Origin: Rhodobacteraceae bacterium D3-12
Lineage (GTDB): Bacteria > Pseudomonadota > Alphaproteobacteria > Rhodobacterales > Rhodobacteraceae
NCBI GenBank assembly: GCA_025916135.1
Contig: CP104793.1
Location: forward strand, 744,001 to 808,000
DNA length: 64,000 nucleotides
Reading direction: 5' to 3'
The notes below the pieces were generated by a model. That model was not told where the DNA came from. It saw only the letters and a list, made by a program, of their open reading frames with translations, and ran no database searches. This document shows positions 34,584 to 43,953 of the stretch, piece after piece. Every line of letters starts with the position of its first letter. The first letter of the stretch is position 1. The translations under genes were made by a program, and so were the position numbers.

Positions 34584-35534
34584 TTACACCATCACCGGGC
34601 GCGCTGCGGCGCGCCGGTTGCGGGCCAGCATGTCCATCGCGGCCATGCGCACGGCGACGCCCATTTCGACCTGCTCCTGAATGACCGAGCGGGTGATGTC
34701 ATCGGCGATCTCGCCGTCGATTTCGACCCCGCGGTTCATCGGGCCGGGGTGCATGACGATGGCGTCGGGCTTGGCATGGGACAGCTTTTCGGCGTCAAGC
34801 CCGTAGCGGTGAAAGAACTCGCGTTCGGAGGGGATGAAGCCACCATCCATACGCTCCTTTTGCAGGCGCAGCATCATAACGACATCAACGTCTTTCAGCC
34901 CCTCGCGCATGTCGTCGAACACTTCGACGCCAAATTCGTCGATCTGGGCCGGCATCAAAGTGGGCGGGCCAACGAGCCGGACGCGGTTTTCCATTTTGCC
35001 CAGCAAAATGAGGTTTGAGCGGGCCACACGGGAATGGGCAATGTCGCCGCAAATGGCGATCGACAGGCGGTGCAGCCGCCCCTTGGCGCGACGGATCGTC
35101 AGCGCATCAAGCAGGGCTTGCGTCGGGTGCTCGTGCTGGCCGTCCCCGGCGTTGAGCACGGCGCAGTTGACCTTTTGGCTCAGCAGATCGACCGCGCCCG
35201 AATTGGGGTGCCGCACGACCAGAAGATCGGGGTGCATGGCGTTGAGGGTGAGCGCCGTGTCGATCAGGGTTTCGCCCTTTTTGATCGAGCTGGCCTGCAT
35301 CGCCATGTTCATTACATCGGCCCCAAGGCGCTTGCCGGCGAGCTCAAAACTGGCCTGCGTGCGGGTGGAGTTCTCGAAGAACATGTTGATCTGGGTCAGC
35401 CCGGCCAGCGCATCGGAGTGCTTTTGCGCACCTCGGTTCAGCTCGACATATTGATCGGCCAGATCGAGAAGCGCCGTGATGTCGCCAGGCGAGAGCGGTT
35501 CGATCCCCAGAAGATGCCGGTGCGCAAAGCTCAT
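34584..35534 (-). CDS. pyrB: Aspartate carbamoyltransferase catalytic subunit
   Basis: The 316-residue protein has the carbamoyl-phosphate loop [15 protein letters not shown], the [15 protein letters not shown] segment, [14 protein letters not shown], and the catalytic-chain C-terminal loop [11 protein letters not shown]. It condenses carbamoyl phosphate with aspartate in pyrimidine synthesis. It is the first gene of the operon leading through small membrane proteins to pyrC and plsY. No regulatory-chain (pyrI) gene is present in the window. Confidence 0.96.
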   Translation of the reverse strand: MSFAHRHLLGIEPLSPGDITALLDLADQYVELNRGAQKHSDALAGLTQINMFFENSTRTQASFELAGKRLGADVMNMAMQASSIKKGETLIDTALTLNAMHPDLLVVRHPNSGAVDLLSQKVNCAVLNAGDGQHEHPTQALLDALTIRRAKGRLHRLSIAICGDIAHSRVARSNLILLGKMENRVRLVGPPTLMPAQIDEFGVEVFDDMREGLKDVDVVMMLRLQKERMDGGFIPSEREFFHRYGLDAEKLSHAKPDAIVMHPGPMNRGVEIDGEIADDITRSVIQEQVEMGVAVRMAAMDMLARNRRAAARPVMV

Positions 35535-35954
35535 CTTGCCCCTCTCTGGCTTGGTGGTTTCGGCCGGTTATAGGAAGGCCGGAGACCGGAGTCTAGCGTT
35601 GCGGCGTGGCGCGCTGCACTTGGTCCGCGGCCCATGCTCTTTGCCAAAGCTTATCAGTGCGGCGGATGCGGCACTTGAGGTTTTTGAGAAAGATCAAAGC
35701 GCGCCGCATGCGCACCCGGTTCCATGCCGCGTTGTCAGGCTTGCTGTTGGCCCGTGCTCTCTTCCATTGCAGACATACCCAAACCCGACAGTCGCCAAAT
35801 ACGCGTCATCAGATGTGGGCGTGACATAGCCTTTTGCGCTGTGGGGGGGCCGAGCGAAGCGAGGCCCCCCTCTGGCGACGCACGAAGTGCGGCGCAAAAC
35901 CTGTTCACAAATTCGGCGGTTCAGCCTGCCCCGACGATGGGCTAGGGTCGGGCC
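35535..35954. other. 420-bp intergenic region with one strong hairpin
   Basis: No gene is supported. It should contain the pyrB promoter (minus) and that of the DNA glycosylase gene (plus). A hairpin GGGGGGCC/GGCCCCCC with a GAGCGAAGCGA loop lies at about 35845-35871, but it has no T run on either side. Confidence 0.6.
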
Positions 35955-36758
35955 ATGGAATCGCAAATGGGATATCACGAGGCACGCGCCGCGCTGGAAT
36001 GGCTGTTAGAGCTGGGCGCAGTGGATGCGGTCGGAGACAGCCCTGTGGACCGCTATGCCTTGCCGCAGGCGGCGCCGGGCAAGAAAGCAAAGCCCGAAGC
36101 GACCGCACAGGCGGCGCCAGCGCCAACGCCGAATGCGGGTCCGCCGCAGACGCAAGTTGACGTGGTTGGTGAGGCGCGCCGCGCGGCGGCGGGGGCGGGT
36201 GATCTTGCGGCTCTCAAGGCGGCGATGGCGGCATATCCGCATTGTGAATTGCGCAAAGGCGCGCGGCAGTTGGTGTTTGGCGAGGGGCAAGCCGGGGCGC
36301 GGTTGATGATTGTCGGCGATGCGCCGGGGCGGGATGAGGACCAGCAGGGCAGGCCCTTTGTCGGGCGGCAGGGGCAATTGCTCGACCGGATGCTGGCCGC
36401 GATCGACATGGGCCGCGACATGCCGGACGCGCCGGTCTACCTCACTCATGTATTGCCATGGAGGCCGCCGCAGAACCGCGATCCGAAGCCTGATGAGATT
36501 GCCATGATCACGCCGTTTCTGGAGCGGCATGTGGCGTTGGTGAACCCGGATGTCATCATCCTTATGGGCAACACCGCTTGCGAGGCCGCTCTGGGCAAGC
36601 GCGGTGTGCAGCGGTTGCGCGGGCAATGGGGGGAGGCCTTTGGCAAGCCGGTTTTGCCGATGTGTCATCCTGAGTATCTGATGCGCACCCCGTCGGCCAA
36701 GCGCGACGCTTGGGCGGATTTGTTGAGTGTGAAGGCGAAGCTGGGAGCGTTGGCGTGA
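35955..36758 (+). CDS. Uracil-DNA glycosylase family protein (family 4-like)
   Basis: The 267-residue protein has an N-terminal extension of about 90 residues rich in Ala/Pro and a family 4-type UDG core: LMIVGDAPGRDEDQQGRPFVGRQGQLLDRML (motif A with EDxxGxPFVG), YLTHVLPWRPPQNRDPKPDE and the motif B region LPMCHPEYLMR. It should remove uracil from DNA. In canonical family 4 enzymes a CxxC pair starts the core and, with two later cysteines, holds a 4Fe-4S cluster; here only one cysteine (YPHCELRK) is seen there, so the cluster may be altered or absent. Confidence 0.87.
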   Translation: MESQMGYHEARAALEWLLELGAVDAVGDSPVDRYALPQAAPGKKAKPEATAQAAPAPTPNAGPPQTQVDVVGEARRAAAGAGDLAALKAAMAAYPHCELRKGARQLVFGEGQAGARLMIVGDAPGRDEDQQGRPFVGRQGQLLDRMLAAIDMGRDMPDAPVYLTHVLPWRPPQNRDPKPDEIAMITPFLERHVALVNPDVIILMGNTACEAALGKRGVQRLRGQWGEAFGKPVLPMCHPEYLMRTPSAKRDAWADLLSVKAKLGALA

Positions 36759-36955
36759 TCCGCTTGTGCGACGTCACCGCTGTTTTATCGCCGTTCGGGA
36801 CGGGGGCGAGCCGCGGGGCAAAGGGGTGTTTGCGCGCGGTGCAATCGGCGCGGCTGACGGGAGGCTGGCTCTGGCCTGTGCAAGAAATCAGGCCTGTGCA
36901 AGAAATTAGACCTTTGCCGGAAAACTGGGCGATATCCGCGCCGGGGCCGATTTAA
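36755..36955 (+). CDS. Possible small ORF coupled to the glycosylase gene
   Basis: A GTG at 36755 overlaps the glycosylase stop (GTGA) and opens a 66-codon frame starting MIRLCDVTAVLSPFGTGAS. It contains a duplicated RPVQEI. I do not recognise it. The overlap is the only positive sign; the lack of a good ribosome-binding site and the repeat content speak against it. The rest of the 309-bp gap before the phosphoesterase gene holds nothing else. Confidence 0.25.
   Translation: MIRLCDVTAVLSPFGTGASRGAKGCLRAVQSARLTGGWLWPVQEIRPVQEIRPLPENWAISAPGPI
36873..36906. repeat. 18-bp tandem duplication
   Basis: GGCCTGTGCAAGAAAT occurs at 36873-36888 and again at 36891-36906 with CA between them. It is a recent-looking in-frame duplication within the possible small ORF. 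Confidence 0.7.
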
Positions 36956-37067
36956 ACACAAACGTTACTGGGCCAGTTTTGCCAATCCGCAATCCTCTGT
37001 TGATGACCGGGAAGAATGACTGAACAATGACTGTTGAAAACGACTCTGGAAGCGACGGATAGGACAC

Positions 37068-37661
37068 ATGAAAATTCTTGGCTTTTCTGACCTGCATGGC
37101 AGCGCGAAACAGGCGCGGGAGCTGGTGAGTGCCAGTGCCGGGGCCGATCTTGTGATCGGGGCGGGCGACTTTTGCAACATGCGCAAGGGGCTGGATGAAG
37201 CGATGGAGCTGCTCTCGGGGATCCGCGCGCCGATGGTGTTGGTTCCGGGCAATGCAGAGAGCGCCGAAGAGTTGCAGGCAGCCGCGGATGAGGGCATCGC
37301 CGTGTTGCACGGGCGCGGCATTTCGATTGGCGGTGTACGTCTGTTCGGGCTGGGCGGGGGCGTGCCGCCGACTCCGTTTGGCGAGTGGTCTTGGGATTTG
37401 AGCGAAGAGGAGGCCACAGACGCGTTGGCCCAATGCGAGGCCGCCGATATTCTGATCACCCACAGCCCGCCCAAGGGCGTGGCGGACCGGACGTCGAGCG
37501 GGATCTCGGTGGGGTCGGAGGCGATTGCTGCGGCGATTGAGCGCGTCCAGCCGGGGCTGGCGCTTTGTGGGCATATCCACGACAGTTGGGGCGAGGAAGG
37601 GATGATCGGGCGCACGCGGATCGTGAACCTTGGCCCCTTTGCCAATTGGTTCGAGATATAG
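37068..37661 (+). CDS. Metallophosphoesterase family protein
   Basis: The 197-residue protein has the calcineurin-like metal motifs in order: GFSDLHGSAKQA (DxH), VIGAGDFCN (GDxx), VPGNAES (GNxE variant), LITHSPP and CGHIHDSWGEEG (GHxH). It is a compact one-domain phosphodiesterase or phosphatase of unknown substrate. It is followed 12 bp later by moaB, with GGAGGC in between, so the two are probably co-transcribed along with the NUDIX gene. Confidence 0.88.
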   Translation: MKILGFSDLHGSAKQARELVSASAGADLVIGAGDFCNMRKGLDEAMELLSGIRAPMVLVPGNAESAEELQAAADEGIAVLHGRGISIGGVRLFGLGGGVPPTPFGEWSWDLSEEEATDALAQCEAADILITHSPPKGVADRTSSGISVGSEAIAAAIERVQPGLALCGHIHDSWGEEGMIGRTRIVNLGPFANWFEI

Positions 37662-37673
37662 GAGGCAAACGGC

Positions 37674-38216
37674 ATGAGCCGCATTGACGAGAGCAAGAAT
37701 TTTGTGCCGGTCAGGATTGCGGTTCTGACGGTATCGGACACGCGCGACATGGCCGATGACAAGTCGGGCGAGACGTTGGTCGCCCGGATCGAGGGCGCCG
37801 GGCATGTGTTGGCCGACCGGATGATCGTGCGCGACGAGCGTGACCAGATTGCCGACCAGCTGCGTGAGTGGATCGCGCGCGAGGACGTGGATGTGGTGAT
37901 TTCTACCGGCGGCACCGGGTTGACCGGCCGCGATGTAACGGTCGAGGCGCATCGCGACGTTTATGAAAAGGAAATCGAGGCCTTTGGCACGGTGTTCACC
38001 ATCGTGAGCATGCAAAAGATCGGCACCAGCGCGGTGCAGAGCCGCGCCACCGGCGGCGTGGCTGCGGGCACCTATCTGTTTGCGCTTCCGGGCAGTCCGG
38101 GCGCCTGTAAGGACGCATGGGACGAGATCCTGCTGGCGCAGTTGGATTACCGGCACAGGCCGTGCAATTTCGTTGAGATCATGCCGCGACTGGATGAACA
38201 TCTGAGGCGCAAGTGA
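37674..38216 (+). CDS. moaB: Molybdenum cofactor biosynthesis protein B
   Basis: The 180-residue protein has the MoaB/MogA fold with IAVLTVSDTRDMADDKSGETL, DVVISTGGTGLTGRDVTVEA and ALPGSPGACKDAWDEIL. These are the MPT-binding loops of the molybdopterin adenylyltransferase family, so it should adenylylate molybdopterin before metal insertion. Other moa/mog genes are not nearby. It overlaps the NUDIX gene start by 4 bp. Confidence 0.94.
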   Translation: MSRIDESKNFVPVRIAVLTVSDTRDMADDKSGETLVARIEGAGHVLADRMIVRDERDQIADQLREWIAREDVDVVISTGGTGLTGRDVTVEAHRDVYEKEIEAFGTVFTIVSMQKIGTSAVQSRATGGVAAGTYLFALPGSPGACKDAWDEILLAQLDYRHRPCNFVEIMPRLDEHLRRK

Positions 38217-38653
38217 GCGATTTTGTCGATTTCGGCAGCTTGCCCGATGAGGTGACGTGGCGGGGCGCGAGTGTTCTGGCGCAGGACGTGCGCGGGCGGG
38301 TTCTGATGCAGTTGCGCGACAGCGATGCGGGCTTGGCGTCGCCCGGCAAATGGGGGTTGTTCGGCGGCGGGGTAGAGCCCGGCGAGAGCCTTGACGCCGC
38401 CGCGCGGCGGGAGTTTCACGAAGAAACCGGAATTGATATAGCTGCGGAAGCGCTGCGCCCCTTGGCGCGGTTTCGCAGCCAAGCAATGGCGAGCGGCATT
38501 GTGCATGTCTTTGCTCTGGACCGCCGGGTGGTGCGGGAGGACGTGCGGCTGGCGGAGGGGGCTGGCTTTGCCTTTCTGACCCGCGAGCAGGTGGGTCATT
38601 TCGACCTTATCGAGGCCTTCAGGACTGTTTTGCAAGCTCCGGATCTGTGGTGA
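38213..38653 (+). CDS. NUDIX hydrolase
   Basis: The 146-residue protein contains a complete Nudix box: GGVEPGESLDAAARREF continuing HEETGI, matching G-x5-E-x7-REUxEExGU. It hydrolyses nucleoside diphosphates linked to another moiety; the substrate is unknown. The start (GTG 38213) overlaps the moaB stop. Its last 35 bp overlap a small convergent gene on the minus strand. Confidence 0.92.
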   Translation: MSDFVDFGSLPDEVTWRGASVLAQDVRGRVLMQLRDSDAGLASPGKWGLFGGGVEPGESLDAAARREFHEETGIDIAAEALRPLARFRSQAMASGIVHVFALDRRVVREDVRLAEGAGFAFLTREQVGHFDLIEAFRTVLQAPDLW

Positions 38654-38795
38654 GGGCCGCCGGGAGGAGGGGTTTGACCTCGACAATCGGGAGTTTGAGC
38701 GGTTCAGGCGGGGTGGGCTTTTGCACCGAGGCAAGCATCACTCCACCAATCAGGAAAATGGTGAGCAGAAAACTTGCGAAACGAAGCGGGGACAT
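38619..38795 (-). CDS. Small single-helix protein (58 aa)
   Basis: The frame encodes MSPLRFASFLLTIFLIGGVMLASVQ, a signal anchor or lipoprotein-like N-terminal helix, followed by a proline-rich tail (KPTPPEPLKLPIVEVKPLL). It is preceded by a good AAGGAG site seven bases before ATG 38795, which is why I treat it as real despite its size. No family assignment. It converges on the NUDIX gene with a 35-bp overlap. Confidence 0.65.
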   Translation of the reverse strand: MSPLRFASFLLTIFLIGGVMLASVQKPTPPEPLKLPIVEVKPLLPAALTTDPELAKQS

Positions 38796-39048
38796 GGTGG
38801 CTCCTTGTTTAAGTATCAGTGGTTTGCTGTCGATCTTGCGGTAATACGCAGGCCACGCGGCATTCCGTCGCAAAAAGCTGTACGCGGGGTGCATTTTGGT
38901 CGAAATGGGTCGCAAAACGGCACGGCGGCATATTTTTTCGACGGAATGGGCGGGGTGTGACGTAACACGCTTGTGCTTTGGAATTATTTCGTAGTGCGCT
39001 AGATTAATTGAACTGTTTTTTAACGGTTTCCATCGAGGATAGACCCAG

Positions 39049-40518
39049 ATGCGTTTTATGCGGCAAAGCCTGACCGGATTGCTTCTTTTGTCCCTGACCA
39101 TGGGGGCGTTGTTGTTTGCGGCAAATATGCTGCGCGAGGCGGTGAATGACCGGCTGAACCGTGAGGCGCGGGTACCCCAAGCGCGGGAGCGGGTGTTTGC
39201 GGTGAACGTCGTGACGGCCAGCACCGGGCAAGAAGCACCGGTGTTGACGGCTTATGGCGAGGTGCAGAGCCGCAGGACGCTGGACCTTAGGGCGGCGGTG
39301 GGTGGCACGGTTGTGATGCTGGCCGATGATTTTGTTGAGGGCGGTCAGGTGACTGCCGGGCAGCTTTTGGTGCGGATTGATCCGGCGGATGCGCAGGCGG
39401 CGTTGGATCGGGCGGCATCGGACGTTCAGGATTCCGAGGCCGAAAAGCGCGATGCGGCGCGGGCTTTGGCGTTGGCGCGGGACGAGGTGAAGGCAGCCGA
39501 GGAGCAGGCGGCGCTGCGCCAGCGGGCGTTTGAGCGGCAGGTGAATTTGAAGGACCGGGGTGTCGGCACCGATGCGGCGGTGGAAGAAGCCGAGCTGACC
39601 GCGAGTTCGGCGCGGGCGGCGGTGTTGTCAAAGCGTCAGGCGCTGGCCACGGCAGAAGCGCGGGTCGATCAGGCCGCGACCAATGCGGCACGGGCTCTGA
39701 TTGCGTTGAACGAAGCCAAGCGGCGGCTGGCGGATACCGAGATCAGGGCCGGGTTCAGCGGCACTCTGAGCGAGGTCAGCGTGTTGGAAGGCGGATTGGT
39801 GTCGACCAACGAGCAACTGGCGCGGGTGGTGGACCAAAACGCGCTGGAGGTGGCGTTTCGCCTGTCAACACAGGCGCACACGCGGCTGTTGGATGACAAC
39901 GGGCGGCTGCGGCCTGCGGATATGCGCGCGACGCTGGATGTCTATGGCATCGACATGATGGTCAAAGGCAAGCTGAGCCGGGACAGCGCAGCGGTGGGCG
40001 AAGGGCAGACCGGGCGGCTGGTGTTTGCGCAGCTTGAAGCCGGGCGCGGGTTGAAGCCGGGCGATTTTGTCACGGTCGAGATTGACGAGGCGCCGCTTGA
40101 CGGTGTGATCCGCCTGCCTTCGGGGGCCTATGGCTCGGACGGCACGGTTTTGGTGCTGGACCCTGACGGGCGGCTGGAGGCGGTCGAGGTTGAGCTGGTG
40201 CGCCGGCAAGGCGACGATGTGATTGTGCGGGCCAACGGGCTTGACGGGCGCGAGGTTGTGACCGCGCGCACGCCGCTTTTGGGGCCGGGGATCAAGGTCA
40301 AGCCGTTGCGGGCTGCTGGCGCGGCGGCGGCAGCTGCTGCTGCGGCGGAGCCCGAGATGTTGAGCCTGTCGCAGGAGCGGCGGGCGAAATTGGTTGCTTT
40401 TGTTGAAGGCAACACGCGCCTTCCCGAAGCGGTGCGCAGCAATATTCTGGCGGCGCTGTCCAAGGACAAGGTGCCGGCCCGCATGGTCAAGCGCATCGAA
40501 GCGCGGATGGGGGGCTGA
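39049..40518 (+). CDS. RND efflux periplasmic adaptor subunit
   Basis: The 489-residue protein starts with one membrane helix (LLLLSLTMGALLFAANML). It then has the membrane-fusion plan: lipoyl half-motif LTAYGEVQSRRTLDLRAAVGGTVVMLADDFVEGGQV, a long alanine-rich coiled-coil hairpin (about residues 115-225), the second lipoyl half and a beta-barrel. Residues about 424-435 are an Ala-rich linker to a short C-terminal helical extension. It should link the inner-membrane RND pump that follows (36 bp) to an outer-membrane channel; no TolC gene is present here. Confidence 0.92.
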   Translation: MRFMRQSLTGLLLLSLTMGALLFAANMLREAVNDRLNREARVPQARERVFAVNVVTASTGQEAPVLTAYGEVQSRRTLDLRAAVGGTVVMLADDFVEGGQVTAGQLLVRIDPADAQAALDRAASDVQDSEAEKRDAARALALARDEVKAAEEQAALRQRAFERQVNLKDRGVGTDAAVEEAELTASSARAAVLSKRQALATAEARVDQAATNAARALIALNEAKRRLADTEIRAGFSGTLSEVSVLEGGLVSTNEQLARVVDQNALEVAFRLSTQAHTRLLDDNGRLRPADMRATLDVYGIDMMVKGKLSRDSAAVGEGQTGRLVFAQLEAGRGLKPGDFVTVEIDEAPLDGVIRLPSGAYGSDGTVLVLDPDGRLEAVEVELVRRQGDDVIVRANGLDGREVVTARTPLLGPGIKVKPLRAAGAAAAAAAAAEPEMLSLSQERRAKLVAFVEGNTRLPEAVRSNILAALSKDKVPARMVKRIEARMGG

Positions 40519-40553
40519 GCGATGGGGTGCTGTGACGTTAGCGGGTGGTCGGT

Positions 40554-43500
40554 ATGAGACCCTCGGGCTTGTTGTCGTATTTCACCCGCCACGCCACAGC
40601 GGCGAACCTGCTGCTGGTGGTGTTGATCGTTGCGGGGATCGCAGCGGTGCCACGGATGCGGGCGCAGTTTTTCCCCGATGTGATCGTCGACAGCGTGAGC
40701 GTCTCGGTCGTATGGGAAGGGGCGGGGGCCGAAGATGTGGACCGCGCCATCGTGCAGATCCTTGAACCGGCGTTATTGTCGGTTGAGGGGGTTGAGGCGT
40801 CTACCGCGACCTCAAGCGAGGGGCGCGCGGTTGTCACGCTGGAATTCGAGCCATCATGGGACATGGCGCGCGCGGCGGATGATGTGCAGACGGCGGTGGA
40901 TGCGCTGACGACCTTACCGGAGGAGGCCGAGGAGCCCACGGTGGTGCGCGGCGTGTGGCGCGACCGGGTCACGGATGTGGTGATCACCGGGCCGGTGGGG
41001 CCAGAGCAGCTGGGCGGGTTTGCCGATGAATTCATAACGCGGCTGTTTGCCGAAGGGGTGACGCGAACCACCATTCGCGGCGTTGCCGCGCCGCGCACCG
41101 TGATCGAGGTGCCGTCGGTCAATTTGATCTCATACAACGTCACATTCGCACAGATTGCCGCCGCGATTGCCGCCGAGGTAGATGCCTCGCCTGCGGGGGA
41201 CGTGGAGGGGGCCAACACGCGGGTGCGCACCGGCAAGGAGAAACGCGCACCGGATGAGTTGGCTGCGATCACGCTGAGGGTTAACCCGGATGGATCGAAG
41301 TTGACCATCGGGGATGTGGCGCAGGTCAGGCGCGAGGGGATCGACCGGACGCGCGCGTATTATGTTGGGCAAAATCCGGCGGTGTCGGTCCGGGTGGACC
41401 GCTCGGCGCAGGGGGATGCGATCACCATTCAGGCGCAGGTGGAAAAGGTGGCCGCCGCGTTGCAGGCGACCCTGCCTGAGGGGACCAGCGTTGATTTGAT
41501 CCGCACGCGGGCCGAAGCGATCACCGACCGGTTGGACATTCTGATTGATAACGGCGCGATGGGGCTGGTCCTTGTGCTGTGCATTCTGTTTTTGTTTTTG
41601 AACGCGCGCACGGCGTTTTGGGTGGCTGCGGGCATTCCGGTGGCGATGCTGAGCACGATTGCGTTGATGTATATGTTTGGTTTGACGATCAACATGATCT
41701 CGCTTTTTGCGCTGATCATCACGCTGGGGATCGTGGTGGATGATGCGATCGTGGTGGGCGAACATGCCGATGCGCGGGTCAAGGATTTGGGCGAGGCACC
41801 GGTGGAGGCCGCCGAGAACGCGGCCAAGCGCATGGCGATGCCGGTTTTCTCGTCAACGCTGACCACGATCATCGCGTTTTTCGGGCTGGTGGCGATTGGC
41901 GGGCGGTTTGGCGATCTGATCAAGGATATACCGTTCACGGTGATCGTGGTTCTGGCGGCGAGTCTGGTTGAGTGTTTTTTGATCCTGCCCAACCACATGT
42001 CACATGCGTTGAAGCATTCGTCCAAGGATCATTGGTATGATTTGCCCTCGCGCGTGGTGAACCGCGGCTTTGTGAAGGTGCGCGAATATCTGTTCCGCCC
42101 GTTCATTGCCGGGGTGGTTTGGGCGCGGTATCCGGTGTTTGCCGGGGCGCTTTTGTTGCTGGCGTCGCAGGCCGCGTTGCTGATCAAGGGCGACGTGCAA
42201 TGGCGGTTTTTCAACGCGCCCGAGCGCAGCAGCGTGACCGGCAATTTCGCCATGGCGCCGGGCGCGGTGCGTGCGGATCTGATTGCGCAGATGCGGCTGA
42301 TGCAGGAGGCGGTTGAGACGCTGGGGCGCGAATATGAAGAGCGCTATGGCCGCAACCCGATTGATTATGTCATCGCCGAAGTGGGCGGCAATTCGGGGCG
42401 CGCGCTTCCCGGGGCGGACACCAAGGATGCGGATCTTTTGGGGGGCATTGCGATTGAGCTGATCGACGTTGATTTGCGCCCCTATTCCAGTTTCGCCTTT
42501 GTTGGCGAGTTGCAGGAGCGGGTTGAAAACCACCCGATGGTTGAGGTTTTGAGCTTTCGCGGGTGGCGGTCCGGTCCCGGTGGCGATGCGCTTGACGTGC
42601 AGTTTTATGGCGCTTCGGCGGAGGTTTTGAAGCAGGCGGCAGAGGCGCTTAAGACTGCGGTGGCGCGTTACCCTGAGGTGAGCGCGGTCGAGGACAACCT
42701 GTCCTATGACAAGGACGAGTTGATCCTTGAGCTGACGCCGCAGGGGCGGGCGCTGGGCTTTACCATTGATGAGTTGGGCCGGGTGCTGCGGTATCGGTTG
42801 AACGGCTTGGAGGCGGCGACATATCCCGACGGGCCGAGGAGCGCGGAAATTCGCGTTGAGCTGCCCAAGGGAGAGCTGACGGCGGATTTTCTGGAGCGCA
42901 GCCAGATGCGCACGCCGGAGGGGGCATATGTGCCGTTGGCCGATATAGTCAGCGTCGAAAACCGCGCCGGATTCTCGACTGTTAAGCGCGAGAACGGTGT
43001 GCGCACCGTGTCGGTGACGGGCGACATTTCCGAGGATGACGCGGCGCGCGCAGAAGAGATCATGCGGGCGTTACAAGCCGAGATCCTGCCCGATATTGCA
43101 GCGCGCTTTCAGGTGGTATGGCAGATGTCGGGGCTGAGCGAGCAGGAGGACGAGTTTCTCAACGATGCGCGGCTTGGGCTGACGCTCTGTCTGACCGGGA
43201 TATACCTTGTGCTGGCTTGGGTTTTCTCAAGCTGGACACGGCCCGTGGTGGTGATGGCGATCATTCCGTTTGGGTTGATCGGCACGATATACGGCCATGC
43301 GGCGTGGGATGTGCCGTTGAGCATGTTCACGGTTGTCGGGCTGTTGGGGATGACCGGGATCATCATCAACGATTCAATCGTGTTGGTCACGACAATCGAC
43401 GAATACGCCGAAGAGCGCGGGTTGATCCCGTCGATCATTGACGGGACGGCGGACCGGTTGCGCCCGGTGTTGTTGACCACGGCGACCACTGTGTTCGGGC

Positions 43501-43709
43501 TTGCGCCGCTGTTGTTTGAACGCTCGCAACAGGCGCAGTTTTTGAAGCCGACGGTTATCACCTTGGTTTACGGCTTGGGGTTTGGGGTGATCCTTGTCTT
43601 GCTCGTCGTGCCGGCGTTGATTGCGATACAGGCGGATATCGGGCGGCAGGTGGCCGCGTTTCGCCACGGGATCAGAGCGCGCAGGGGGCGTTTGTGCTGC
43701 GCGGCGTGA
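40554..43709 (+). CDS. RND efflux permease subunit
   Basis: The 1051-residue protein has the AcrB/HAE1 family layout: N-terminal helix after FTRHATAANLLLVVLIVAGIAAVPRMRAQFFPD, two large periplasmic loops and twelve helices. It carries the transmembrane-4 motif TLGIVVDDAIVVGEHAD, whose adjacent aspartates relay protons. It exports a substrate such as a drug, dye or lipid by proton antiport. ATG 40554 is selected; a GTG at 40545 is in frame. The 3' end overlaps the start of a small membrane protein gene. Confidence 0.95.
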   Translation: MRPSGLLSYFTRHATAANLLLVVLIVAGIAAVPRMRAQFFPDVIVDSVSVSVVWEGAGAEDVDRAIVQILEPALLSVEGVEASTATSSEGRAVVTLEFEPSWDMARAADDVQTAVDALTTLPEEAEEPTVVRGVWRDRVTDVVITGPVGPEQLGGFADEFITRLFAEGVTRTTIRGVAAPRTVIEVPSVNLISYNVTFAQIAAAIAAEVDASPAGDVEGANTRVRTGKEKRAPDELAAITLRVNPDGSKLTIGDVAQVRREGIDRTRAYYVGQNPAVSVRVDRSAQGDAITIQAQVEKVAAALQATLPEGTSVDLIRTRAEAITDRLDILIDNGAMGLVLVLCILFLFLNARTAFWVAAGIPVAMLSTIALMYMFGLTINMISLFALIITLGIVVDDAIVVGEHADARVKDLGEAPVEAAENAAKRMAMPVFSSTLTTIIAFFGLVAIGGRFGDLIKDIPFTVIVVLAASLVECFLILPNHMSHALKHSSKDHWYDLPSRVVNRGFVKVREYLFRPFIAGVVWARYPVFAGALLLLASQAALLIKGDVQWRFFNAPERSSVTGNFAMAPGAVRADLIAQMRLMQEAVETLGREYEERYGRNPIDYVIAEVGGNSGRALPGADTKDADLLGGIAIELIDVDLRPYSSFAFVGELQERVENHPMVEVLSFRGWRSGPGGDALDVQFYGASAEVLKQAAEALKTAVARYPEVSAVEDNLSYDKDELILELTPQGRALGFTIDELGRVLRYRLNGLEAATYPDGPRSAEIRVELPKGELTADFLERSQMRTPEGAYVPLADIVSVENRAGFSTVKRENGVRTVSVTGDISEDDAARAEEIMRALQAEILPDIAARFQVVWQMSGLSEQEDEFLNDARLGLTLCLTGIYLVLAWVFSSWTRPVVVMAIIPFGLIGTIYGHAAWDVPLSMFTVVGLLGMTGIIINDSIVLVTTIDEYAEERGLIPSIIDGTADRLRPVLLTTATTVFGLAPLLFERSQQAQFLKPTVITLVYGLGFGVILVLLVVPALIAIQADIGRQVAAFRHGIRARRGRLCCAA

Positions 43710-43939
43710 ATGTGGTTGGCGGGGTTTTGTCGCTGTGCTGGTTGGGGGCGACGATCGGGCATGTGGTGTGGCGCGGGGCGTTGCCGGATGCGTTGGCCAC
43801 GATTGTGCCCGGGGTCGGGCCAATGGCGGCGGCGTTCGTGCTGTTTGTGCTGGGGGTTTTGGCGCTGGTGATCGGATTGTTTGTGGTTGCGGTATTGGCG
43901 CAGGCGATGGTCGCGCGGCGGATGAAGCCGGGGCGATAG
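43694..43939 (+). CDS. Small two-helix membrane protein
   Basis: The 81-residue protein has two hydrophobic helices (about residues 8-28 and 42-70) and a basic C-terminus (ARRMKPGR). GTG 43694 overlaps the pump gene by 16 bp and has AGGGGG six bases upstream; GTG 43706 (GTGA overlap) is an alternative. I recognise no family. Its position suggests an accessory to the efflux pump, as known for AcrZ-like small proteins, but there is no sequence similarity to claim. Confidence 0.6.
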   Translation: MLRGVNVVGGVLSLCWLGATIGHVVWRGALPDALATIVPGVGPMAAAFVLFVLGVLALVIGLFVVAVLAQAMVARRMKPGR

Positions 43940-43953
43940 CCGCAACCGTCACC

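Noticed and set aside
35845-35871. Strong hairpin as a terminator of pyrB or the glycosylase gene
   Set aside because: It lies upstream of both genes and lacks a T run, so terminator function is not supported; noted only as a hairpin in the intergenic entry.
36906-38486. 526-codon minus-strand frame across the phosphoesterase, moaB and NUDIX genes
   Set aside because: Three well-conserved plus-strand genes with coupled starts occupy the same DNA.
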